From assembly GCF_947090785.1 (NCBI RefSeq), contig NZ_OX352320.1, forward strand, positions 4,515,001 through 4,579,000: DNA of 64,000 nt, read 5' to 3'. Positions 9,634 through 18,263 of the stretch are shown here, piece by piece. The DNA comes from Rheinheimera sp. MM224 (GTDB lineage: Bacteria; Pseudomonadota; Gammaproteobacteria; Enterobacterales; Alteromonadaceae). A model generated the notes under the pieces. It was not told where the DNA came from and did not search any database. It worked only from the letters and a program-made list of their open reading frames with translations. The translations under genes were made by a program, and so were the position numbers. Each line of letters opens with the position of its first letter. The first letter of the stretch is position 1.

Positions 9634-10614
9634 TTACCACTGAGGCATCAGAGAAAGTGGGCTCTGGTCACAGAATTTCAGCTGTTCATCCAGTGCCCGC
9701 AATTGTTGCTGCCAGTATTGGTCTGTGCTGAACCATGGAAAGTTCTTTGGAAAAGCCGGATCGCTCCACCTTTTTGCTATCCAGGCCATATAAGACAAGA
9801 TACGCATAGCACGCAAGGGTTCTATCAGACGCAGCTCTTTATGGTCAAAATCGCAGTACTGTTCATACTCTTCCAACAATAACGACAGCTGGTAAGTTTG
9901 CTCCACTCTGTCGCCGTTCAGCAATAACCACAAGTCCTGCACTGCAGGGCCATTGCGGCTGTCGTCAAAGTCCAGCAACAAAGGTCTGTCGTCGTGCCAC
10001 AGCAAATTGCCTATATGGCAGTCGCCATGCACCCGCCGGATTTTTTCCGGCTTATACAAAGGACCGACCTTGTCGCACAATTGTTGCATCATGGCCTGAT
10101 AATCTTTTTCCAATGATGGCGGAATAAGGCCCGACTGCAGCAAGCTTTGCTGGCTGTCGAGCAAAAAAGTCTGGTGGTTGATGGTCGGTCTGTGGATAAA
10201 AGGCCGCGCTGCGCCCACCTGATGCACCATGCCTAAAAAACGCCCCAGTTGCAGCATTTGATTATCGTTGTCAGGCTCTAAAGTGCGGCCACCCCGGCTT
10301 GGGAAAACGGATAAATAAAAGCCGCCATAAGACAACACTTGCTGGCCATCCCGCTCAACAGCTTCAGCCACCGGCACTTCAATTTCAGCCAGTTCACGCA
10401 CAAACTGATGCTCTTCGTTCAGTTGTTCTAAGCTCCAGCGCTCGGGCCGGTAAAACTTCACCACCCAACTTTTACGATCATCATCTCTAAACTGACAGAC
10501 TCTGTTTTCAAAGCTGTTTAGTTGTAATAAACCAGAGCTGACATCAAAGCCATAATGAAACAACGCATCCAGCATTAAATCCGGACTTAAAGTAGAGAAA
10601 TCAAAAGTGCTCAT
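9634..10614 (-). CDS. srkA: Stress response kinase A (Ser/Thr kinase, YihE/RdoA)
   Basis: 326-residue cytoplasmic kinase of the aminoglycoside-phosphotransferase-like fold. Its E. coli orthologue counters stress-induced death and is regulated with dsbA by Cpx. Visible are an N-lobe lysine in WVVKFYRPERW, the catalytic loop HGDCHIGNLLW at 196-206 with catalytic Asp198, and the metal-binding DFDD at 215-218. Length and motifs match SrkA closely. It is first in the operon with two dsbA genes, the same linkage as in Enterobacteria, linking envelope stress with disulfide formation. The start at 10614 (ATG) matches the family N-terminus (FDFSTLSPDLMLDAL). Confidence 0.95.
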   Translation of the reverse strand: MSTFDFSTLSPDLMLDALFHYGFDVSSGLLQLNSFENRVCQFRDDDRKSWVVKFYRPERWSLEQLNEEHQFVRELAEIEVPVAEAVERDGQQVLSYGGFYLSVFPSRGGRTLEPDNDNQMLQLGRFLGMVHQVGAARPFIHRPTINHQTFLLDSQQSLLQSGLIPPSLEKDYQAMMQQLCDKVGPLYKPEKIRRVHGDCHIGNLLWHDDRPLLLDFDDSRNGPAVQDLWLLLNGDRVEQTYQLSLLLEEYEQYCDFDHKELRLIEPLRAMRILSYMAWIAKRWSDPAFPKNFPWFSTDQYWQQQLRALDEQLKFCDQSPLSLMPQW

Positions 10615-10648
10615 GGAATTCCGTTTGGTAATGACAGCTAATTAGCCT

Positions 10649-10675
10649 AAAAAAATAGGGAGCCGAAGCTCCCTA
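10649..10675 (-). terminator. Rho-independent terminator of ccoG
   Basis: TAGGGAGC (10656-10663) and GCTCCCTA (10668-10675) form an 8-bp stem with a CGAA tetraloop. On the minus strand it is followed by a run of seven T. It lies 20 bases past the ccoG stop and just upstream of srkA. Confidence 0.92.
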
Positions 10676-10694
10676 GTCTAACGCTTTTAAAAAC

Positions 10695-12119
10695 TTAGCG
10701 TGATGAAAAGAACTTACTGCCTTGAGTTAAGCGGATATCCGGCTCGTCGCTGTCTTGCAGCACAAACTCAATTTCCAGCACGGATTTCTTCGCATCAACA
10801 GGGTCTAGCGACAAGCTGATTGGCAGGTTGGCTGTTTCACCCCCTTTGATGGTCAGTTCTTTCTCACCTAACCACTGTGCTTGATCCAAACCTTCTACCG
10901 ACAATTGATAGGTTTGCTCCAACTGCGACTTGTTGATGACTTTTAAGGTGTAGGTGTTTTCAATTAACCCTTCGTCGGTTTCACGGAACAAAGAGCCACG
11001 GTCGCGAACTATGTCCATCACCACGGGTTTCCGCACCACTAAGGTCCAGGCAAAGGCCGCACATACAGCGACTAACACCATAAAGTAGCCGACTAACTTG
11101 CCACGCACTACTTTGGTAGTTTTGCCTTCCAGACTATGTTCTGTGGTGTAGCTGATTAAGCCTTTGGCGTAGCCCATTTTATCCATGGTATCGTCACAAG
11201 CATCTATACAGGCACCACAGTTAATGCACTCATACTGCAGACCGTTACGAATGTCGATGCCAGTAGGGCAGACATGCACACACAAGTTACAGTCGATACA
11301 ATCGCCTAAACCTTTGGCTTTGTATTCAGTGTCTTTACGGGCGCGTGGACCACGGTTTTCGCCACGTTTGGCATCGTAAGTCACGGTAAAGGTATCTTTA
11401 TCAAACATGGCCGACTGGAAACGAGCGTAAGGGCAAATGTGAGTACACATAATTTCGCGCATCCAGCCTGCATTGCCGTATGTACAGAAGGCAAAAAACC
11501 AGACTGAAACCGCAGCCCAGAAGCTGGCTTCCAGTGTAAAGAATTGGATAAACAACTGATCAACAGGGGTAAAGTAGCCAACAAAAATCAGCGCCGTGAG
11601 CACAGAAAACGCCAGCCAGCTAAAATGAGTCGCGCCTTTTTTCAGCACTTTACTGAAGGTCCAGGGGTCCTGATCCAACTTCATACGCTGATTACGGGTG
11701 CCCTGAAATTTCTCTTCAAACCACATAAAAATAAAGGTCCAGACGGTTTGGGGGCATAAATAACCACACCAGACCCGACCATAAAATGTGGTAACAAAAA
11801 ACAACGCAAAAGCGCCAATGACAAAAATCCAGGCCAGAATAGTGAAATCCTGCGGCCATAAGGTCATACCGAAGATATAAAATTTCTGCTCAACAATATC
11901 GAGCAAAATGGCCTGCTGACCATTAAATTGCAGCCAGGGCAACAGCATAAATGCAGCCATAAACACAAAGCCAATGTTGCGCCTTAAGGTTTGATGCAAG
12001 CCCTTCACCGCACGAATATAGATGCGATCTCTTGGGTTGTATTTGGCTTTTTTGTCCGGATCAGGTCTATGTACCTCAACCGGAATATTTTTAATATCTA
12101 TCTTGTTATCCACGCCCAT
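10695..12119 (-). CDS. ccoG: Cytochrome c oxidase accessory protein CcoG (FixG/RdxA)
   Basis: 474-residue inner-membrane iron-sulfur protein needed for assembly of cbb3-type cytochrome oxidase, probably through copper reduction. The N-terminal half has about four membrane helices and the motif WCGYLCPQTVW, plus CTHICPYARFQ. A two-cluster ferredoxin module follows near residue 255 (CIDCNLCVHVCPTG and CINCGACIDACDDTMDKMG). A fifth helix leads into a C-terminal Ig-like periplasmic domain (CcoG_C). In many genomes it follows ccoNOPQ; here it is monocistronic, with its own terminator and an FNR-like site upstream. The oxidase genes are not in this window. Confidence 0.95.
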   Translation of the reverse strand: MGVDNKIDIKNIPVEVHRPDPDKKAKYNPRDRIYIRAVKGLHQTLRRNIGFVFMAAFMLLPWLQFNGQQAILLDIVEQKFYIFGMTLWPQDFTILAWIFVIGAFALFFVTTFYGRVWCGYLCPQTVWTFIFMWFEEKFQGTRNQRMKLDQDPWTFSKVLKKGATHFSWLAFSVLTALIFVGYFTPVDQLFIQFFTLEASFWAAVSVWFFAFCTYGNAGWMREIMCTHICPYARFQSAMFDKDTFTVTYDAKRGENRGPRARKDTEYKAKGLGDCIDCNLCVHVCPTGIDIRNGLQYECINCGACIDACDDTMDKMGYAKGLISYTTEHSLEGKTTKVVRGKLVGYFMVLVAVCAAFAWTLVVRKPVVMDIVRDRGSLFRETDEGLIENTYTLKVINKSQLEQTYQLSVEGLDQAQWLGEKELTIKGGETANLPISLSLDPVDAKKSVLEIEFVLQDSDEPDIRLTQGSKFFSSR

Positions 12120-12483
12120 ACCTCGTGCTGCTATCTGGTATTCAGTGTAGCAGGCTGTTTATTGCAGCTTGTTGATACAGGACAAAGCGGGCATTGTTCT
12201 GACGAACCCTTAAGCACTTTACTTGTCTGCTAACCAGTAGAGTGCCCTTGGTTGCCGCGCCTCATCCTAACTGCTTTATGTGATGACCAGTTTGACTACT
12301 GCAATAATTGAACCAAAGGCCTATAGTATATAACACTATGATCCATATTAAGTTTTAATATTACGTTCAGTTTCAGACTGTCAACCTTGTTGACAGTGGT
12401 AAGAACTTTGGTAGCCAAATTGACAGTGTCATAGCGCTATCGCTGTGTTATAACCAATAGAGATATAGATGGGGTAACAGGTT
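12120..12483. other. 364-base divergent promoter region ccoG / small secreted protein
   Basis: No gene was found here. It holds an FNR-like box near ccoG (12172-12185) and an AT-rich middle (12300-12370). There is a CTGTCAA/TTGACAG dyad at 12378-12396, and TTGACAGTG occurs twice, at 12390 and 12420. The second copy is part of the exact palindrome TGACAGTGTCA (12421-12431), and ATAGCGCTAT (12431-12440) is another exact palindrome. These probably belong to the promoter of the plus-strand gene at 12484. Confidence 0.6.
12172..12185 (-). promoter_or_regulatory. FNR/Anr-type box upstream of ccoG
   Basis: TTGATACAGGACAA matches the FNR consensus TTGAT-N4-ATCAA at nine of ten defined positions. It lies 53-66 bases upstream of the ccoG start. 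Oxygen control of cbb3 assembly genes by FNR-type regulators is well known, which supports the call; binding itself is inferred. Confidence 0.55.
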
Positions 12484-12852
12484 ATGCGCAATTTTTTGCT
12501 GTTATGTTTGCTGATTGTCAGCACCCTTACATTTTATGACCATCCCCGACTATTGCCCTATTCAGAACCCGTACTGGACTGGCTGGCTGAACATATTTCG
12601 TTGCCGGGCGCTCAGTCGGATTCAGTCGTCACCCGCAAAATTCAGAAAGCTTTTTACGCCATAGGTCAGGATTACGGCACAGGCCAACAAGAGGCTTTAG
12701 CTAAAGCAGCACAGGACATCAATACCCTGCTGCAATTTCGCCGCGACTACTGCCAAAACGGAGATTTTCATCCAGCTTTATTTGGTGACGCCATGCAAAG
12801 AGCCTGTGATGTATTGAAGCAGTATCCGAAGCTGGAAGAATTTAAAAGTTAA
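12484..12852 (+). CDS. Small secreted or membrane-anchored hypothetical protein
   Basis: 122-residue protein with an N-terminal hydrophobic segment (residues 2-17) that could be a signal peptide or anchor. A soluble helical domain follows, with two cysteines (DYCQNGDF and QRACDVLKQYP) that may form a disulfide in the periplasm. I do not recognise the family. It has its own promoter region, with several palindromes, and its own terminator, so it is a single-gene unit. Base composition is like its neighbours. Confidence 0.7.
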   Translation: MRNFLLLCLLIVSTLTFYDHPRLLPYSEPVLDWLAEHISLPGAQSDSVVTRKIQKAFYAIGQDYGTGQQEALAKAAQDINTLLQFRRDYCQNGDFHPALFGDAMQRACDVLKQYPKLEEFKS

Positions 12853-12860
12853 GTCTGTCA

Positions 12861-12885
12861 AAAAGGGCCCGCAGGCCCTTCTTAT
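12861..12885. terminator. Bidirectional terminator between the small gene and purT
   Basis: AAGGGCC (12863-12869) pairs with GGCCCTT (12874-12880) around a four-base loop. A-runs precede it and T-rich sequence follows, so it can serve both convergent genes. Confidence 0.8.
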
Positions 12886-12916
12886 CAAATTCAAAAATGA
12901 ATTGGCATGTGAAAGC

Positions 12917-14101
12917 CTACTGCAGATCCACTTTAATTTTTGCAATCACATCCAATGCTTTTTGCTTGGCGTGATCGACGTTGTCGCCTAAAGCCAAAGC
13001 CACACCCATACGACGTTCGCCTTGTACTTCGGGTTTACCAAACAGCCGCAGATCGGTGTCGGGTTGCATTAAAGCCTGAGCTAAGTTGCCATACCCAATT
13101 TGCTCCGAGTTGCCCGGAACCAGCAATACAGCTGAAGCGGCCGGGCCGTATTGGCGAATGAGCGGAATAGGCAAACCTAAAATAGCGCGGGCATGCAGCG
13201 CAAATTCAGAGTAGTTTTGCGAAATTAAGGTCACCATGCCGGTGTCGTGTGGCCGTGGAGATACTTCGCTAAACCAGACTTCGTCGCCCTTTACAAAAAG
13301 CTCGACGCCAAATAAGCCAAAACCACCTAAAGCTTCGGTCACTTTAGCAGCGTAATGTTGGGCTTTTTCTAAAGCAACAGCCGACATGGCCTGAGGTTGC
13401 CATGATTCACGGTAATCACCTTTTTCCTGACGATGGCCAACAGGTTCGCAGTACTGAGTGCCAGAAATAGAGCGCACTGTTAACAAAGTGATTTCATAAT
13501 CGAAGTCGATAAAACCTTCCACTATGACCCGGCCTTTACCGGCACGACCACCTTCTTGCGCATAAGCCCAGGCGCTTTCTAAATCGGCGTCGGATTTCAG
13601 TACAGACTGGCCCTTGCCGGAGGACGACATAATAGGTTTGACCACACAAGGGTAACCAATATGCGCCACTGCGGCTAAGTAGCTGCTTTTGTCATCGGCA
13701 AAACGGAAAGGCGAAGTAGGAAGTTGTAACTCTTCAGCCGCTAAACGGCGGATACCTTCGCGGTTCATGGTTAAGTTGGCCGCCTTAGCGCTTGGGATCA
13801 CAGTAAAACCTTGTTGCTCCAGCTCAACCAAAGTACTGGTGGCTATGGCTTCCAGCTCAGGCACGATCAGCGCAGGTTTTTCTTTGATCACAATTTGGCG
13901 CAATGTGGCACCATCCAGCATAGAAATGACATAACGACGGTCTGCAACCTGCATAGCGGGCGCATTGGCGTAACGGTCGACTGCTATCACTTCGCAGCCT
14001 AAACGTTTGAGTTCAATACATACTTCTTTACCGAGTTCACCGCTGCCTAATAACAGCACTTTGGTGGCGTTGGCTGCGCCTGGAGTTCCTATCTGGCTCA
14101 T
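12917..14101 (-). CDS. purT: Formate-dependent phosphoribosylglycinamide formyltransferase PurT
   Basis: 394-residue ATP-grasp enzyme that uses formate and ATP to formylate GAR in purine biosynthesis, an alternative to PurN. Hallmarks are [13 protein letters not shown] at the N-terminus, [31 protein letters not shown], the ATP-grasp loop [11 protein letters not shown] and the metal-site segment [17 protein letters not shown]. Length and sequence match E. coli PurT (392 aa). The start at 14101 fits the family N-terminus and follows a GGGGGAGG ribosome-binding site, although the spacing (11) is a little long. An in-frame ATG at 14146 would add 15 unconserved residues. Confidence 0.96.
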   Translation of the reverse strand: MSQIGTPGAANATKVLLLGSGELGKEVCIELKRLGCEVIAVDRYANAPAMQVADRRYVISMLDGATLRQIVIKEKPALIVPELEAIATSTLVELEQQGFTVIPSAKAANLTMNREGIRRLAAEELQLPTSPFRFADDKSSYLAAVAHIGYPCVVKPIMSSSGKGQSVLKSDADLESAWAYAQEGGRAGKGRVIVEGFIDFDYEITLLTVRSISGTQYCEPVGHRQEKGDYRESWQPQAMSAVALEKAQHYAAKVTEALGGFGLFGVELFVKGDEVWFSEVSPRPHDTGMVTLISQNYSEFALHARAILGLPIPLIRQYGPAASAVLLVPGNSEQIGYGNLAQALMQPDTDLRLFGKPEVQGERRMGVALALGDNVDHAKQKALDVIAKIKVDLQ

Positions 14102-14229
14102 GTTCTGCAATTCCTCCCCCTGATCTGATGGCAAAGAGCATACCAAAAATCAGTTGCCAACACTTAATGATTTCAACCAGATCAGACTCACTGAGGTATA
14201 GTAAAAGGAAGTAGAAACAGAGAAATGTT

Positions 14230-14436
14230 ATGTCTGAGCAACTATGCCCTTTATGTCAGCAAGCCAATTTATGCAAAGCCGGCACTGCTGAACAAAACCA
14301 GTGTTGGTGTATGCAGCAGAAGTTTCCTGCTGAACTGCTGTCGCAAGCGCCGGACCAAAGTAGCTGCATTTGTAGTGCTTGTTTAGAGCGTTTTATAAAA
14401 CCGGCAGAGCCAGTACAGCAGTATAAGCCCCTGTAA
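14230..14436 (+). CDS. Cysteine-rich CWC family protein
   Basis: 68-residue protein with eight cysteines: CPLCQQANLC near the N-terminus, the eponymous CWC in NQCWCMQQKFP, and CICSAC towards the C-terminus, which together look like a zinc-binding knuckle. This matches the Cys_rich_CWC family, of unknown function, often annotated next to housekeeping genes in gammaproteobacteria. It is divergent from purT and convergent with the GT2 gene (12 bases between stops). No signal peptide, so cytoplasmic. Confidence 0.85.
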   Translation: MSEQLCPLCQQANLCKAGTAEQNQCWCMQQKFPAELLSQAPDQSSCICSACLERFIKPAEPVQQYKPL

Positions 14437-14448
14437 TAAAACTCGGGA

Positions 14449-15915
14449 TTATTTAGTGTTTTGCCATTTACCTGAACGTTTCATCGTGCCCCAGCTGCTT
14501 TTACTGTTACGCGCCCAAAGCCATAAACCTTTTAAACGCCACCAGGAGTTCAGTTGGCGATAACCAAAGTTTTCCAGCACCGCCATTAAAAATAACCGCA
14601 TTATGCTGCGCCCCCCCGGATACACCGGATACGACATTTCTTCCAGCACCAGCGCTACTACAGAAATCAGTATGCCAAAACCTATAGTCACTACTAAAAA
14701 AGCCAATAAAGCGGCTGGGTCTAACCAACCAGCAAGCCAGGTAAACAACATAAAGAAATAACCCAGCACTTCCAGCGCAGGTCCTAAGGCTTCAAATAAC
14801 AAGGCAAAAGGAAAAGCCAGCCAACCGACTGCGCCGGATTTAGGGTGAAATAACAACGACATATTAGCACCTAAGCTTTCCAGCAAACCACGCTGCCAGC
14901 GCACCCTTTGCTGTGCCAAAGTGGCCAAATCTTCCGGCGCTTCAGTCCAGCACACAGGGTCAGGAATAAAATAGATCCTGTATTTCCGGTTGTTCAGCCG
15001 CATATGTTTATGCATCCGCACCACCAGCTCCATATCTTCGCCTATGGTTTTATGCCGGTAGCCTCCCACTTCAATCACCAGATCTTTTTTAAACAAACCA
15101 AAAGCACCACTGATGATCAGTAGAGCATTCAAAGACGACCAGCCCAGACGACCAAATAAGAAACCACGCAGATATTCGACTATTTGCAATTGGGGCAATA
15201 GTTTGTTGGGTAAAGCCGCTTTTAATAACAAACCATCTTTTACCTGACAGCCATTGGCGATGCGTACAGTGCCGCCAGCAGCAATAGCGTCAGGGTCTTC
15301 CAGAAAAGGCCGGATAATGCGCAGTAAGCTGTCACGCTGCAAAATGGAGTCGGCGTCGACACCACAAAACAGCGGAAAACGCGACAAATTCACCCCGGCA
15401 TTTAACGCATCGGCCTTACCGCCATTGGCTTTATCTATCACTTTTAAATTTGGGTAGCGGCTGGACTGATAAATGCCACGAATTTGCTGGCAAGGTAAAC
15501 GTAATGGGCAAGTGGCTGATGACAAAGTTAAAGAAAAACTGTCTTTGAGCACCTGTAAAGTATCGTCTTTTGAGCCATCGTTGATGACGATCACTTCGTA
15601 TTCAGGGTAGGTCAGTTGCAATAAGGACAAGACCGAACTGGCTATAGTTTCCTGCTCGTTGTAGGCAGGCACCAGCACAGAAATAGGGGTTAAAAAGCTG
15701 GCATAACTGGCTGGCAGCAGTTCAGTGCGTGCCGACTGAATATGACTGCGCATCACCAACAAAGCTACTAAATTCAGGATCAGGTAGCCTGCAGATAAAC
15801 AGACAAAATAGCCGACCAACAGCCATTGTAAAGGTACCAGCCAGGGGGCAAGATCTAACTGCTGTATCCACTGATGCGTCAGATCTATCACCTGCTGTAA
15901 CCAGCCATTCTCCAT
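14449..15915 (-). CDS. Processive family 2 glycosyltransferase (polysaccharide synthase-like)
   Basis: 488-residue inner-membrane glycosyltransferase of the PgaC/NodC/cellulose-synthase type. Two helices (about 28-56) precede a GT-A domain with PAYNE (83-87), NDGS (112-115), VDADS (186-190), GED (292-294) and QQRVRW (335-340). The D, DxD, ED and QxxRW set indicates processive synthesis of a beta-linked polymer. Three to four C-terminal helices would form the translocation channel. The start at 15915 overlaps the stop of the HEAT gene (TGATG), indicating translational coupling. A longer frame to 16005 runs into that gene. Last of four coupled genes; no PilZ domain is visible. The sugar made is unknown. 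Confidence 0.92.
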   Translation of the reverse strand: MENGWLQQVIDLTHQWIQQLDLAPWLVPLQWLLVGYFVCLSAGYLILNLVALLVMRSHIQSARTELLPASYASFLTPISVLVPAYNEQETIASSVLSLLQLTYPEYEVIVINDGSKDDTLQVLKDSFSLTLSSATCPLRLPCQQIRGIYQSSRYPNLKVIDKANGGKADALNAGVNLSRFPLFCGVDADSILQRDSLLRIIRPFLEDPDAIAAGGTVRIANGCQVKDGLLLKAALPNKLLPQLQIVEYLRGFLFGRLGWSSLNALLIISGAFGLFKKDLVIEVGGYRHKTIGEDMELVVRMHKHMRLNNRKYRIYFIPDPVCWTEAPEDLATLAQQRVRWQRGLLESLGANMSLLFHPKSGAVGWLAFPFALLFEALGPALEVLGYFFMLFTWLAGWLDPAALLAFLVVTIGFGILISVVALVLEEMSYPVYPGGRSIMRLFLMAVLENFGYRQLNSWWRLKGLWLWARNSKSSWGTMKRSGKWQNTK

Positions 15916-16991
15916 CAGGTTCTCCCTTGTTGCTGGCGCTGTTGTTCTTCCTTCACCTGCGACAAAATAGCAATAGCAAAAGGGTCCGTCAGTTGCTGGT
16001 GCCACAACTGTAGCTGTTCATTCTCAATACCGGGCAAGGCCATCAGGCTTTGGGCTGCACGATAACGTACCCACCAATTGGAGTCTGATAACATCTGCAG
16101 CAATAAAGACGCATCTGAACTGTCGCCTAGTCTGGCTAAAGCTTTGGCTAACTGCACCCGGACTTCCCACTGTGGATTACTCACCTGCTGACGTAATAAT
16201 GGCAACAAGTCGGGGGACACTGCACTGGCAAAAGCTGTAGTCAGCAGTTCCATTTCATTTGGGTATTGCACTAAGGCGTGCAGGATCAGTGGCTGACTGT
16301 CGATGGGTGATAGAATATGCATTAGTTTGATCAGGCGCCTCAGCTCTTTAGCCGTAGCTTTTTCGGCGCACTCTGTAATGGACCTCACAACCAGATCGTG
16401 ACGCAGGCGTACCAACAGACCAGCCAGTCGACTGACAGACCAATCATCCCGATGAATTTGACACAAAATCACTGGTAGTCCCAGCTTTGGATCTATGGCC
16501 AATAAAGCTCTGGCTGCCACCAATGAGAAAATAGTCCGTTTGTCCAATACATGAGGGATCAGATCAGCAAAAGCAGACTTCTCCTGCACTATGCCCAACG
16601 CCATAATAGCTGTGAGTTTTTTATCTGTGCTGTAACCGTGCAGCCATTGTTTCATCACCGGAATTAAATTCAGACGTTGCGCCAGTTCAGCCAGCCGGTT
16701 AGATGCACTTCCACGCACTGTTTGCTCAAGTTGCAACCATAGCTGCACCACAAAGCCAAAACGTTCAGCATCCAGCTCCGGCAAAGGCCCGGCATTATCT
16801 TCCGGCGAATAAATCCAGGAAAACAAGATAGGAGTCCATTGCTCAGTGGCTTGTTGACGGCTTTTATCACGCTGTCGTCTTTCATAATGCATAAAAAGGG
16901 TCAGTAACAGCAGCAACAGTGTCATCAGCAATAACACGGCGCTGCTGTACCACACCAATTGCACTATCACATCAGAGTCTGTATCGGACAC
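15915..16991 (-). CDS. Membrane-anchored HEAT-repeat protein
   Basis: 358-residue protein with one N-terminal transmembrane helix (about 12-34), then a basic stretch (HYERRQRDKSR) that by the positive-inside rule places the rest in the cytoplasm. The remainder is helical repeats of about 30 residues, for example WEVRVQLAKALARLGD and WWVRYRAAQSLMALPG, typical of HEAT repeats. The start is GTG at 16991, inside the end of the YaiO gene (20-base overlap). Its stop overlaps the GT2 start by one base. By position it is a candidate scaffold between the synthase and the export pore, filling a role that TPR proteins fill in other exopolysaccharide systems; this is inferred. Confidence 0.87.
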   Translation of the reverse strand: MSDTDSDVIVQLVWYSSAVLLLMTLLLLLLTLFMHYERRQRDKSRQQATEQWTPILFSWIYSPEDNAGPLPELDAERFGFVVQLWLQLEQTVRGSASNRLAELAQRLNLIPVMKQWLHGYSTDKKLTAIMALGIVQEKSAFADLIPHVLDKRTIFSLVAARALLAIDPKLGLPVILCQIHRDDWSVSRLAGLLVRLRHDLVVRSITECAEKATAKELRRLIKLMHILSPIDSQPLILHALVQYPNEMELLTTAFASAVSPDLLPLLRQQVSNPQWEVRVQLAKALARLGDSSDASLLLQMLSDSNWWVRYRAAQSLMALPGIENEQLQLWHQQLTDPFAIAILSQVKEEQQRQQQGRT

Positions 16992-17715
16992 CTAAACCCA
17001 CCTCGGTTTTTTCATATAACACATCCTGTTCAGACCAACTCAGGTTGTACAACATGCTCCAGTCGTCGGCAAAAGAGAATTGGCCAAACAAACCGATACG
17101 GGTAACATCCATCACCAGAACACGATTTGGTAAACGTTCCAGCTCTTTACCTTTCACAAATAAGGCAGTGAGCGAATCCGTATCGTTAAAGTAATAACTG
17201 GTCTGCAGTACATGAGTATTAGCGGAGCCCGTATCTTCAGGTCTGGAGTGGTACAAAGTATAGGCATAACGCCATGAACCGCTGTAATGTTCGTTCATCA
17301 GGCTGTAGCTGCGACTGTCCTGCTGATCATCATTGGAAATCGCAATTCCAGGCGTCACGACCCAGCCTTTGGTCCACTGCCAGGCTAATTGATTGCCAAC
17401 AGATAATTCAGGACGCACTCTGTTTTGTGGGCTATAAGCGGCTTGGCCCAACCAGGTCAGATTATCGCTGATTTTATAGTAAGCATCCGTCAGCCATTCC
17501 TGATCTTTTAAGTCAAAACGCTTACTGCGCTGCCAGCGTGCGCCCCAACCGTAATCTGCAGTCGCATGACGTAAACCAGCATAATAAAATGAGCCATCGG
17601 CAAAACTATCCGACAATTGTTCATAACCCGCTCCGGTTTCCAGTTGATAACTACCGGCAGCTATACAAACCGCAGGTAATAAAGCCGCAAGCATCAAGAC
17701 AGAGTTTTTGCTCAT
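16972..17715 (-). CDS. YaiO-family outer membrane beta-barrel protein
   Basis: 247-residue outer membrane protein with a signal peptide (residues 1-19, cleavage near CIAAG) and alternating aromatic beta-strands ending in the terminal GLGVRYRL, as expected for a beta-barrel. The pattern matches the YaiO family. In E. coli yaiO neighbours yaiP, a GT2, and yaiS, a deacetylase, a polysaccharide setting like this one. The start overlaps the stop of the response regulator (ATGA). It is the best candidate for the outer membrane pore of the cluster. At about 230 mature residues it is small for a polymer exporter, and it lacks the TPR region of PgaA. Confidence 0.85.
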   Translation of the reverse strand: MSKNSVLMLAALLPAVCIAAGSYQLETGAGYEQLSDSFADGSFYYAGLRHATADYGWGARWQRSKRFDLKDQEWLTDAYYKISDNLTWLGQAAYSPQNRVRPELSVGNQLAWQWTKGWVVTPGIAISNDDQQDSRSYSLMNEHYSGSWRYAYTLYHSRPEDTGSANTHVLQTSYYFNDTDSLTALFVKGKELERLPNRVLVMDVTRIGLFGQFSFADDWSMLYNLSWSEQDVLYEKTEVGLGVRYRL

Positions 17716-18092
17716 CCCTGTTTTCCTATAAGACGACGTAAACGAGCGCTCAGTTCAGGCGGTTGAAATGGTTTGATCAAGTAATCATCAGCACCTTTTT
17801 TCAGCGCAAGCGCTATGTCTTCTTCACCCATTTTGGACGTCAGAATTAATACGGGTACCTTAGCCATTGTGGATTGATTGCGGATCAACTCCAGCAAAAA
17901 CAAACCGTCAAAAAACGGCAGCATTAAATCCAGCACCACAGCATTAAAATCGCGACCGGACAACACCAACTCCTGCGCCTGCTGACCATCTTTCAGCCAT
18001 TCCACCTGATAGCCATCACGTTGTAAAATAAAAACTAATAACTTGCCAATTAGTTCATCATCCTCAACCAGCAACACCGTTTTAGCACTCAT
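17712..18092 (-). CDS. Receiver-only response regulator (CheY-like)
   Basis: 126-residue single receiver domain without an output domain. Acidic pocket LLVEDDE near the N-terminus, phospho-acceptor Asp in AVVLDLMLPFFDG, conserved Thr/Ser in VLILTSKMG and Lys in YLIKPFQPPE are all present, so it should be phosphorylatable. The start ATG at 18092 has GGAG 8 bases upstream; a GTG at 18101 is an alternative. It is first in the RR-YaiO-HEAT-GT2 operon and so probably acts by protein-protein contact on the synthase machinery or on a partner encoded elsewhere. No cognate kinase lies alongside. Confidence 0.9.
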   Translation of the reverse strand: MSAKTVLLVEDDELIGKLLVFILQRDGYQVEWLKDGQQAQELVLSGRDFNAVVLDLMLPFFDGLFLLELIRNQSTMAKVPVLILTSKMGEEDIALALKKGADDYLIKPFQPPELSARLRRLIGKQG

Positions 18093-18210
18093 CAATACCA
18101 CTCCACAGATCCGGCTGTCCTCGCTACTTTCTTAAGCTAATTCGCCTGCTTGTTCAAGCTATAGAAAAAAAAGACATCTGTAGACCGCAAATAAAACGTT
18201 TGCACTATAT

Positions 18211-18222
18211 TTTGTATACAAA
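18211..18222. promoter_or_regulatory. GntR-type operator palindrome upstream of benE
   Basis: TTTGTATACAAA is an exact 12-bp palindrome of the GT-N-AC form bound by FadR-subgroup GntR regulators. It lies 42 bases upstream of the transporter start and between possible -35 (TTGCAC, 18200) and -10 (TTAATT, 18223) elements. A GntR/FCD gene is in the same operon, so autoregulation is the simple reading. Confidence 0.6.
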
Positions 18223-18263
18223 TTAATTTAATGTATCCAAAAATATCATTCAGGTGACATCCA

